DNA of 6,796 bases. Source: Alphaproteobacteria bacterium MarineAlpha3_Bin4. GTDB lineage: Bacteria; Pseudomonadota; Alphaproteobacteria; Rhodospirillales; Casp-alpha2. The stretch is from the NCBI GenBank assembly GCA_002938045.1, contig PTLJ01000088.1, positions 1 to 6,796 of the forward strand. Reading direction: 5' to 3'. Under the pieces are notes generated by a model. That model searched no databases and was not told where the DNA came from. It worked only from the letters and a program-made list of their open reading frames with translations. Shown one piece after another: positions 1 through 6,622 of the stretch (positions within the stretch are counted from its first letter, which is position 1; every line of letters begins with the position of its first letter). The position numbers were made by a program, and so were the translations under genes.

Positions 1-401
1 CGGACGCACCCGAGAACTTTAGCATGTCGTCGTCGATTTCGTAGTAATCGGGCTTGTTGTCCATGTAGATGTGGCCGATTGTCTACACTCCGCTCAGCTG
101 GTCGAAGGCGCTGGTGGCGATGCTGATGTGGGCACTATCGACAGTCGTCCAAACAGCTGCGACCCGTAGGTTCCGTAAAAATTGCGTCGTACCTGCGGGC
201 TGGCGTGGTACGTGGTGATAGCGTAGCAGCCGCTGACCTCGACAACGGTGCGGGTGGCGTTCGAATAGGACGCAAAGTGGCCGTACGTGTGGGAACGCTT
301 TGCCCACAATGGCAGTTTGTGGTGTCGCGAACCGAGCCATCGATCTTGAAGGTGACAGCGCTACACAGGCAACCGCCGTTGCGGTTGTGTTTTGTCTCCG
401 T
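1..401 (-). pseudogene. Decayed GFA-family (glutathione-dependent formaldehyde-activating enzyme/CENP-V-like) zinc protein
   Basis: No open frame spans it, but three consecutive minus-strand frames spell a GFA-fold protein of about 134 residues, the usual length. Frame one (401 to about 293) reads GGCLCSAVTFKIDG and then NCHCGQ, the first zinc motifs. Frame two (about 292 to 154) reads TYGHFASYSNATR and SPQVRRNFYGTYGSQLF, matching the family's FCxxCGSxLF motif. Frame three (about 153 to 1) reads DSAHISIATSAFDQLSGV, a stop, then GHIYMDNKPDYYEIDDDML, the family's C-terminal pattern. Lesions: ACG where a start belongs (399-401, with GGAGG ten bases upstream); about two extra bases near 287-294; a missing T in the TTT run at 151-153, whose restoration gives the expected LFW; and TAG at 83-85. 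Both cysteines of FCxxCGS are tyrosine and the cysteine after CHCGQ is serine. The 3' end lies off the window. The GFA assignment is recognition by motif; loss of function is a strong inference. Confidence 0.85.
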
Positions 402-510
402 AATTGGCTTGCCTCCGTGATCTCGATTACGATGCTAGTCTGCCGCTAGCCGCTGCCATTGCAAGATGAAACGAGGAGCGCCTTTGGAGGAAGAGGCGTC
501 TACGGATTAC

Positions 511-658
511 GCCGGGCAGCCGGTGCTGGTTGACCGATTACGAGATCCAAGGCGTTTCCAATATCTATGCCGACTATTTACCCAACCGCGACTCGTTGCC
601 AAAGGTGCGTGCCTTTGGCGACCTGTTTGTCACGTCTTGCACACCGGTGCTGCCTTAG
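511..658 (+). pseudogene. Truncated 3' remnant of a LysR-type transcriptional regulator
   Basis: The frame from 530 to the TAG at 656-658 reads LTDYEIQGVSNIYADYLPN followed by RDSLPKVRAFGDLFV. This resembles the end of the LysR effector-binding domain, where a VLxDYE segment is followed by IYAxYLPNRxLxPKVRAFxDFL. The preceding GQPVL (514-528) sits one frame earlier and would correspond to the GRLVxVL segment, implying a frameshift near 528-530. No helix-turn-helix or earlier part of a LysR protein, normally about 300 residues, is present: the decayed GFA gene starts at about 401 on the other strand, leaving no room. The remnant therefore looks like the 3' stub left by a deletion. It lies 159 bases upstream of the efflux genes in the same orientation, so it may once have regulated them, but that is conjecture. 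An unrelated chance frame is possible; the VRAF-type motif is the main support. Confidence 0.6.
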
Positions 659-817
659 AAGATGGTCGCTATACGTACTGGCCATGGTTGATGGGCGTAA
701 TCTTGACTTGCAGCTCCGAAGGCAAACCCCTAGACATTGCGCCTTTACTGGGAACGGCTTAGTTAAGCGACTGAAACCGGTAGAGTTTTCGGGAACGAGG
801 GGGCTGGGAAACTAGTA
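659..817 (+). other. Intergenic segment upstream of the efflux genes, no gene seen
   Basis: The segment separates the LysR-like remnant from the adaptor start. No recognisable protein appears on either strand; short open frames running through it have no family features. It should carry the efflux promoter if the two genes are transcribed on their own, but I find no convincing sigma-70 hexamer pair. A purine-rich GAGGGGG at 797-803 lies 14 bases before the adaptor ATG, rather far for a ribosome-binding site. No inverted repeat typical of a terminator or operator was evident. Confidence 0.4.
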
Positions 818-1966
818 ATGGCGTTTACGGGTAGTCCATTCAGTCGTTTGAAGTCCTCCTATCTTATTGCCGCCGGTTTGGCCATCGCGGCGTCGTTGTG
901 GATCGGATCTGGCGTTGTCACCAACGAGCGGCTCCAGCCTTCCAACGACGAACCGACGACCGCTAAACCCGAGGCGGATGTTATGCCAGTCGTACGGGTT
1001 CGCGTTATTGAGGCGCAGCCCCAGACAAGCCGCATCGTACTATTCGGCCACACCGAAGCGATTAACAACGTCGATATCGCGGGCGAGACGGCGGGCAAGA
1101 TCGTCACCCGGCCAGTCAAGAAGGGCGCGTTCGTAAAAAAGAACACAGTCATTCTGCAACTCGCCATGGACGACCGCAAGGCGCAGCTGGCCGAGGCCGA
1201 GGCCAAGTTCGAATACCAAAAGATCGCTTTCAACGCCGCCAAGCGGCTTTCGCAGAAACAGTTTCAATCGAGGGTCAGATTAGCGGAAGAGAAGGCCGCG
1301 CTGGAGAAGGCCAAGGCCGAGCTCGCGCATATCCAACTCGACATCCGGCGCACTTCGATCCGAGCTCCGATCGATGGCTTCGTCGATACCTTGCCGTTGA
1401 GCGTCGGAGATTACGTCCGCGTCGGTGATCAGGTCGGCAGTGTCGTCAACCTCGATCCGATCCGCCTCGTCGGCCAAGTCTCGGAGCGCAACGTCACCCG
1501 CATAAAACTCGGCGGGCCGGCCCATGCCCGCTTGCCCACCGGCGAGGGAATCGAAGGGGTGGTTCACTACATCTCCAAGGTCGGCTCTGAGAAGACGCGG
1601 ACGTTCCGGGTCGATGTTTGGGTTGACAATCCGCTGAGTGCCATTCCAGAGGGATTGACCGTCGAAATGCGTTTGCCGGCCGAGCGCGAGATGGCGCATC
1701 AGGTGTCACCGGCCGTACTGACCTTAGACAAAGCAGGCGTCATCGGTGTCAAAACGATCGACGAGGACAACCGCGTGCGCTTCCATCCGGTTCATATCAT
1801 CGCCGACACCTCCGCCGGCATCTGGCTCGGCGGGTTGCCCGAGAAATTGACGTTGATCACCGTTGGCCATGAGTTCGTCCGCGACGGCCAGACCGTCCGA
1901 CCGGTCATGGAGCAGGCTATTGGCCGCCCCGAAACACCTGCATCGGCGACAGTAGACTCGTCATGA
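818..1966 (+). CDS. RND efflux periplasmic adaptor subunit (HlyD/MFP family)
   Basis: This 382-residue protein is the periplasmic adaptor of a tripartite RND exporter, bridging the inner-membrane permease to an outer-membrane channel. Residues 14-34 form an uncleaved-looking hydrophobic anchor; there is no lipobox cysteine, so it is probably anchored by this helix. Residues about 57-115 carry the first beta-barrel strand and half of the lipoyl domain (GETAGKIV, then VKKGAFVKKN). Residues 117-180 are an alanine-, lysine- and glutamate-rich coiled-coil hairpin. The second lipoyl half starts at R182-A183-P184 (RAPIDGFV) and continues through VGDYVRVGDQVGSVVNL. The rest is a beta-barrel (to about 285) and a membrane-proximal domain to about 365. 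The ATG at 818 is chosen because it precedes the anchor; its ribosome-binding site is weak. The stop overlaps the permease start in ATGA, so the two are co-translated. The substrate cannot be read from the sequence. Confidence 0.94.
   Translation: MAFTGSPFSRLKSSYLIAAGLAIAASLWIGSGVVTNERLQPSNDEPTTAKPEADVMPVVRVRVIEAQPQTSRIVLFGHTEAINNVDIAGETAGKIVTRPVKKGAFVKKNTVILQLAMDDRKAQLAEAEAKFEYQKIAFNAAKRLSQKQFQSRVRLAEEKAALEKAKAELAHIQLDIRRTSIRAPIDGFVDTLPLSVGDYVRVGDQVGSVVNLDPIRLVGQVSERNVTRIKLGGPAHARLPTGEGIEGVVHYISKVGSEKTRTFRVDVWVDNPLSAIPEGLTVEMRLPAEREMAHQVSPAVLTLDKAGVIGVKTIDEDNRVRFHPVHIIADTSAGIWLGGLPEKLTLITVGHEFVRDGQTVRPVMEQAIGRPETPASATVDSS
1963..1966 (+). promoter_or_regulatory. ATGA start-stop overlap coupling adaptor and permease
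   Basis: The permease ATG (1963-1965) overlaps the adaptor TGA (1964-1966). No good Shine-Dalgarno precedes the permease start, so its translation probably depends on ribosomes finishing the adaptor, which would keep the two pump subunits in proportion. Confidence 0.8.
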
Positions 1967-4900
1967 CGGCCTTGATCGATGCCGCGCTTTCCCATGCGCG
2001 CACGGTCCTTTCGACCCTGTTGCTGATCTTGATCTGCGGCTCGGTCGCCTACATCGAGATCCCGAAGGAGGCGAATCCCGATATCAATATTCCGATCATT
2101 TACGTTTCCATGAACCACGAGGGTATCTCACCCGAGAGCGCTGAGCGTCTGTTGATCCGCCCTATGGAGCAGGGGCTAAGGTCTATCGAAGGGGTCAAGG
2201 AAATACGGGCGTCGGGCTACGAAGGCGGGGCTAACGTAACGCTCGAGTTCGACGCCGGGTTCGACGCGGATGTCGCATTGAACGACGTGCGTGAGAAGGT
2301 CGACTTGACCAAGCCCGAACTACCCGACGAAACCGAGGAACCGGAAGTACACGAGGTTAACTTCAGCCTGTTCCCGGTCGTTGTCGTAACGCTCTCGGGG
2401 CAAGTTCCGGAACGCCCACTTCTCAGGCTTGCACGCGACCTAAAGGACCGCATCGAAGGTATCTCGTCTGTGCTCAGCGCGACCATCGCTGGCGACCGGG
2501 CGGAAATGGTTGAGATCTTAATCGACCCGGTCAAGATTGAGAGCTACGGATTATCGCTGACCGACGCCGTCAACGCCGTGCACAGCTCCAACGTTCTGGT
2601 TGCTGCCGGCGCCCAGGATACGGGCCGCGGGCGCTTCACCCTAAAGGTACCGGGTCTTTTTGAGACCGTTCGCGACGTTTACGCCATGCCGATCAAGGTC
2701 TTTGGTGATGCGGTGGTTACCCTTGGCGACATCGGAGACATCCGCCGTAGTTTCAAGGACCCAAGCAGTTTTGCCCGCGTCCACGGCCGAAACGCGGTCG
2801 CAGTTGAGGTCGCGAAACGCACCGGCGAGAACATCATTGATACCATCGCAGAAGTGCGGAACGCGGTCGAGGAGGAAAGACTGTCGTGGCCAGAGACGCT
2901 GCGCCAGAGCGTGCACGTCGGGTTCACCAACGACAGGTCGGATAAGATCCGGAACATGCTCGCTGATCTGCAAAACAGCGTCATCGCCGCGGTGCTGCTC
3001 GTGATGATCGTCGTCGTCTCCATCCTCGGCCTGCGCACGGCTGGACTTGTCGGTATCGCCATCCCCGGTTCGTTCCTAGCCAGTATCCTAGTGCTGACCA
3101 CGTTCGGCTTCACCATCAATATAGTCGTCCTATTCGCACTGATCCTGGCCGTGGGAATGCTAGTCGATGGCGCCATCGTCGTTACCGAATATGCTGACCG
3201 CAAGATGACCGAAGGTGAGCCGCGACAGACCGCCTACGGGTTGGCGGCCAAGCGTATGTCGTGGCCGATCATCACGTCAACAGCGACGACGTTGGCGGCG
3301 TTTCTGCCGTTGATGTTCTGGCCGGGCGTCGTCGGTGAGTTCATGAAGTTTCTGCCGCTGACCCTAGTCTCGACGCTGACGGCGTCGCTGATGATGGCGC
3401 TGATCTTCGTTCCCACGCTTGGCGCTCACATAGGTAAGCCGGGCGGCGCCGCTAATCCGGAGACAATGAAGAAACTGGCGGCCGGCGATCTTGTCGCAAT
3501 TGGTGATATCGGTGGTTTTACCGGCATTTATCTTCGCCTACTCGGCGGCGCCTTGAATCATCCGGGCAAAGTGCTAGCTAGTGCGGTGCTGTTGCTGGTT
3601 GGGGTTCAAGTCGTCTACGTAAACTTTGGTCGCGGGGTCGAATTTTTCCCCGACATCGAGCCCGATTTTGTCAAGCTCCAGGTCAAGGCCCGAGGCAACC
3701 TGTCTGTGATCGAAAAAGACCGACTGTTGAACGAGGTCGAGGAGAGGATATTGGCGCTGAACACGGAACGTGGCGAGTTTGATACCGTCTATATACGTAG
3801 CGGCCAGGAGAAAATCACCCAGGAAGCCGAGGACATCGTTGGCACCATCACCCTGGAGTTGGCAGACTGGCAAACGCGTCGCAAGGCGGAAGCAATTCTC
3901 ACCGATGTTGAGGAGCGGACCCGCGACCTTGCCGGGATCATTATTGACCGCCGCAAGGAGGAACATGGGCCCCCTGTCGGTAAAGCTATACAGGTGCAAT
4001 TGTCGTCGCGGTTGCCTGAGCTTTTGGGACCGGCCGTTGCCCGCGTGCGTGAGGGCTTAGACTGGCTCGGCGGATTCGAGAACGTTGAGGATAGCCGCCC
4101 GCTGCCAGGCATCGACTGGGAAATGACGGTCGACCGCGCGCAAGCGGCAAAGTTCGGTGCTAACGTCGATCTCATCGGCCGCGCCGTGCAGATGATCTCG
4201 AACGGGATCAAGCTTGGCGAATACCGGCCCGACGACATCGATGACGAAATCGATATCCGCATCCGATACCCGGAACCCTATAGGACTATCGAGCAGATCG
4301 ACAACATCCGTATTCAGACCACGGTCGGCCAGATACCGCTCGGCAATTTCGTCAGCCGCAGTGCCAAGCCGCGGGTCGGCAAGATCAAACGCACCGACGG
4401 CAAGCGGGTAATGACGATCAAGGCCGACGTTGTCCAGGGCCTTTTGGCCGACGACAAGGTCAGCGAAATCCAGGAATGGCTGACTGGCGCCGGGTTCGAC
4501 TCGCGCATCGACGTCGAGTTCAAGGGCGAGGATGAAGAGCAAAAGAAAGCCGAAGCGTTTTTGACTAAGGCCTTTGCCGTCGCCTTATTTATCATGGCGG
4601 TGATCCTGGTCACCCAGTTCAACAGCTTCTATTCCGCGTTCTTGATCTTGTCTGCCGTGGTGATGTCGACGATTGGGGTGTTTATGGGACTGCTTATCAC
4701 CGGCAAGCCGTTTGGCATCGTCATGGGTGGGATCGGCGTGATCGCTCTCGCTGGCATCGTCGTCAACAACAATATCGTGCTGATCGATACCTTCGACCGC
4801 TTGTGCAAAACCGAGGAAGACAGACGCACCGCGATCATGAAGACGGGAGCGCAACGCTTGCGGCCAGTGTTGTTGACCACGGTGACGACAGTGCTCGGCC

Positions 4901-5190
4901 TACTGCCGATGGTGTTCGGCATCAATATCGACTTCGTTTCGCGCGCGATCACCATCGGCGCTCCGGCCATGCAGTGGTGGAGTGAGTTGTCGACGTCAAT
5001 CGTCTTCGGCCTCAGTTTCGCCACCGTATTGACCCTCGTCGTAACGCCGTGCTCGCTGATGCTGAGGGCCGACGCCCAGTCCTGGAGGAGCCGCGCTGGT
5101 TCGGTGCCGCTGAGGCAAGCGCCTAGGCGCCCGAACCGCCGTCGTCTGGATTGCCCTTGGCTTCTAGTCTGCGGTGCGCCTGGTAACTAA
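1963..5190 (+). CDS. RND efflux transporter permease subunit (HAE1/AcrB-like)
   Basis: This 1075-residue protein is the proton-driven inner-membrane pump of a tripartite exporter. Layout follows the RND plan: TM1 at about 13-31, then PKEANPD and the first porter domain; TM2-6 at about 338-500; TM7 at about 534-553; a second porter domain; TM8-12 at about 868-1033. The TM4 relay reads VDGAIVV with D402 aligned to AcrB Asp407 and G403 in place of Asp408. TM10 reads VVNNNIVLID with N935 at the AcrB Lys940 position. TM11 keeps R965 and T972 (RLRPVLLTT), aligned to Arg971 and Thr978. The GVVGEFMKFLPL segment after TM5 is also typical. The start overlaps the adaptor stop. After TM12 the frame runs 68 bases antisense into pssA, giving an arginine- and proline-rich tail that looks non-native; another frame ends EEPRWFGAAEASA at 5126 and may be the original end. 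Substrate unknown; drug or amphiphile export is the family default. Confidence 0.95.
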   Translation: MTALIDAALSHARTVLSTLLLILICGSVAYIEIPKEANPDINIPIIYVSMNHEGISPESAERLLIRPMEQGLRSIEGVKEIRASGYEGGANVTLEFDAGFDADVALNDVREKVDLTKPELPDETEEPEVHEVNFSLFPVVVVTLSGQVPERPLLRLARDLKDRIEGISSVLSATIAGDRAEMVEILIDPVKIESYGLSLTDAVNAVHSSNVLVAAGAQDTGRGRFTLKVPGLFETVRDVYAMPIKVFGDAVVTLGDIGDIRRSFKDPSSFARVHGRNAVAVEVAKRTGENIIDTIAEVRNAVEEERLSWPETLRQSVHVGFTNDRSDKIRNMLADLQNSVIAAVLLVMIVVVSILGLRTAGLVGIAIPGSFLASILVLTTFGFTINIVVLFALILAVGMLVDGAIVVTEYADRKMTEGEPRQTAYGLAAKRMSWPIITSTATTLAAFLPLMFWPGVVGEFMKFLPLTLVSTLTASLMMALIFVPTLGAHIGKPGGAANPETMKKLAAGDLVAIGDIGGFTGIYLRLLGGALNHPGKVLASAVLLLVGVQVVYVNFGRGVEFFPDIEPDFVKLQVKARGNLSVIEKDRLLNEVEERILALNTERGEFDTVYIRSGQEKITQEAEDIVGTITLELADWQTRRKAEAILTDVEERTRDLAGIIIDRRKEEHGPPVGKAIQVQLSSRLPELLGPAVARVREGLDWLGGFENVEDSRPLPGIDWEMTVDRAQAAKFGANVDLIGRAVQMISNGIKLGEYRPDDIDDEIDIRIRYPEPYRTIEQIDNIRIQTTVGQIPLGNFVSRSAKPRVGKIKRTDGKRVMTIKADVVQGLLADDKVSEIQEWLTGAGFDSRIDVEFKGEDEEQKKAEAFLTKAFAVALFIMAVILVTQFNSFYSAFLILSAVVMSTIGVFMGLLITGKPFGIVMGGIGVIALAGIVVNNNIVLIDTFDRLCKTEEDRRTAIMKTGAQRLRPVLLTTVTTVLGLLPMVFGINIDFVSRAITIGAPAMQWWSELSTSIVFGLSFATVLTLVVTPCSLMLRADAQSWRSRAGSVPLRQAPRRPNRRRLDCPWLLVCGAPGN

Positions 5191-5920
5191 TCGGGATCGA
5201 GCAGATATAGAGGATCATGATCGCTGACATCGTTAGCCAAGGAACACTGACGATGAACGCCGCCAAGCCGGCTACTATCAGCATCGTTGGCAAAATCCAG
5301 CGGTTAGGGATCTTCACTTTCTTAAACGAGTAGGTGGGGATCGCGCTGACTGTAAGCGCGCCGACGGCTAACAGTAAAAACGCTACCGTCCAGGGATTGC
5401 GGAAGAAGGCTTCACCGCCCTGGAACGACAACATCATTGGCAGCAACACTAGCCCAGCCCCGGCCGGTGCCGGCGTGCCGGTGAAGAAGTTAGCCTTCCA
5501 CGGTGGCGCGTTCTCGTCTTCCAACGAGACATTGAACCGGGCCAGTCTCAACCCCATGCACATGGCGAAAAGCATGCAAAGGATCCAGCCGCCGCGACCA
5601 GCCTCTTGCATCGCCCAAATATAGAGGACCATCGCTGGCGCGACACCGAAGCAGACAAAGTCGGAGAGTGAATCGAGCTCGGCGCCAAACTTACTGGAGC
5701 CTTTCAACAAACGCGCGACCCGACCGTCGAGGGCATCAAGGACGGCGGCGGTGCCGATCGCGAGCACGGCATGTTCCCAACGGTCTTGCAAGGCAAACCG
5801 CATCGATGTCAGCCCGGCGGCGACCGCGAGCAGGGTCAGTATATTGGGGATCATACGGTTGATCGAAAGACTGGGGAGGGGCCTCCTTCGCGGCAGGCGA
5901 GGGGCTCTAGGGCGCTTCAT
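5123..5920 (-). CDS. pssA: CDP-diacylglycerol--serine O-phosphatidyltransferase (phosphatidylserine synthase)
   Basis: This 265-residue integral membrane enzyme transfers the phosphatidyl group of CDP-diacylglycerol to serine, releasing CMP and giving phosphatidylserine. The CDP-alcohol phosphotransferase signature is complete at residues 62-87: D62, D65-G66, A69-R70, G79, D83 and D87, with the metal-binding aspartates all present. A basic N-terminus (KRPRAPRLPRRR) precedes a run of hydrophobic helices from about residue 24 to 250, interrupted by a conserved-looking loop with FTGTPAPAGAG. The family is the integral-membrane, CDP-alcohol phosphotransferase type, not the peripheral phospholipase-D-like PssA of E. 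coli. The start at 5920 has a strong AGGAGG Shine-Dalgarno five bases upstream. The start lies nine bases after the psd stop, and the Shine-Dalgarno overlaps that stop, so the two genes are almost certainly one operon. The 3' end converges with the permease and overlaps its last 68 bases. Confidence 0.96.
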   Translation of the reverse strand: MKRPRAPRLPRRRPLPSLSINRMIPNILTLLAVAAGLTSMRFALQDRWEHAVLAIGTAAVLDALDGRVARLLKGSSKFGAELDSLSDFVCFGVAPAMVLYIWAMQEAGRGGWILCMLFAMCMGLRLARFNVSLEDENAPPWKANFFTGTPAPAGAGLVLLPMMLSFQGGEAFFRNPWTVAFLLLAVGALTVSAIPTYSFKKVKIPNRWILPTMLIVAGLAAFIVSVPWLTMSAIMILYICSIPISYQAHRRLEAKGNPDDGGSGA

Positions 5921-5924
5921 GGCT

Positions 5925-5931
5925 ACCTCCT
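5925..5931 (-). promoter_or_regulatory. Shine-Dalgarno of pssA overlapping the psd stop codon
   Basis: On the minus strand the sequence TAGGAGGTAGCCATG joins the psd stop (TAG, 5930-5932) to the pssA start (5918-5920). AGGAGGT is a near-perfect ribosome-binding site, and it overlaps the last two bases of the psd stop codon. Ribosomes ending psd would sit on the pssA initiation region, so translational coupling or re-initiation is likely. This also fixes the pssA start. Confidence 0.85.
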
Positions 5932-6622
5932 AGCGAATCTCGCCGGCCCGCGCCGGTTCCTGGACACGTATGTCGGCGATTACGGTTTCGCCCGCGACTG
6001 AGTTTTGGCCGACGGCAACTAGTGACTCGACGCCGGCTGGCAGGTAGACGTCGACTCGGCTGCCAAAGCGGATCATCCCAAACCGCTGGCCAGCCCGCAC
6101 CATGTCACCTTCGTAGACATCGCAGAGAATGCGTCGTGCCAGGAGGCCCGCGATTTGAACGAAGGCAACGTCAACGCCATCTTCAGTCGTCACGCAAAGG
6201 CTTTGGCGCTCGTTGAATTCGCTGGCCTTGTCCAGTGTCGCATTAAGGAACTTGCCGGAGTGGTAACTGGCGCCGCTGACGGTTCCGCTGACCGGCACCC
6301 GGTTCACATGGACGTTGAACACATTCATGAATATGGCAACCCGATTGCGGGGCTCCGGCCCCATGCCTAACTCTTCGGGCAACGGCGCCTGGTCAATCCT
6401 CTGCACGACGCCGTCGGCCGGACTGACGATCAAACCATCGCGTATCGGCGTCACCCGATCGGGATCGCGGAAGAAATATACGCACCATGCGGTCAGCACC
6501 GCCCCGGCCAACCCGAGCGGCAGGAAAATCCACCACAGCACGGCCGCTGCCCCGGCGAACGCAGCGATAAACGGCCAGCCGGCGCGGTGTATTGGGACCA
6601 GGACGGTCTTCAACATCGCCAT
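5930..6622 (-). CDS. psd: Phosphatidylserine decarboxylase proenzyme
   Basis: This protein (230 residues from this start) decarboxylates phosphatidylserine to phosphatidylethanolamine using a pyruvoyl group formed by self-cleavage. The cleavage motif is FGS at residues 186-188 (IRFGSRVDVYLP), where S188 becomes the pyruvoyl N-terminus of the small alpha chain. D70 in SPADG and H105 in NVHVNR are the likely partners of the Asp-His-Ser autocleavage triad, by family inference. Residues about 17-51 are strongly hydrophobic and should anchor the enzyme in the inner membrane. Length and motifs fit the short Psd type common in alphaproteobacteria, not the roughly 320-residue E. coli type. Two start codons compete: ATG at 6622 and ATG at 6616. 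The AAGG at 6624-6627 is one base from the first but seven from the second, so translation probably begins at 6616. It is the first gene of the psd-pssA pair. Confidence 0.95.
   Translation of the reverse strand: MAMLKTVLVPIHRAGWPFIAAFAGAAAVLWWIFLPLGLAGAVLTAWCVYFFRDPDRVTPIRDGLIVSPADGVVQRIDQAPLPEELGMGPEPRNRVAIFMNVFNVHVNRVPVSGTVSGASYHSGKFLNATLDKASEFNERQSLCVTTEDGVDVAFVQIAGLLARRILCDVYEGDMVRAGQRFGMIRFGSRVDVYLPAGVESLVAVGQNSVAGETVIADIRVQEPARAGEIR

Noticed and set aside
83..85. TAG in the GFA frame as a recoded codon
   Set aside because: The gene also has frameshifts, a lost start and lost zinc ligands, so an ordinary nonsense mutation is the simpler explanation.
205..420. Plus-strand open frame of 71 codons
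   Set aside because: It is antisense to the GFA pseudogene, whose motifs are clear on the minus strand; the plus-strand translation has no family features.
466..762. Plus-strand open frame of 98 codons as an intact small gene
   Set aside because: Only its GQPVL portion seems to match anything, and the LysR-like similarity continues in another frame. The rest looks like random translation across the remnant and the intergenic segment.
703..765. Possible sigma-70 promoter elements for the efflux genes (TTGACT at 703, TTGCGC with TAGTTA at 737-765)
   Set aside because: TTGACT has no -10 at a suitable distance, and the other pair matches consensus at too few positions.
1280..1699. Long minus-strand open frames inside the adaptor and permease (for example 1280-1699 and 2679-3203)
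   Set aside because: They lie antisense to well-supported coding sequence, lack family motifs and are expected by-products of GC-rich codon use.
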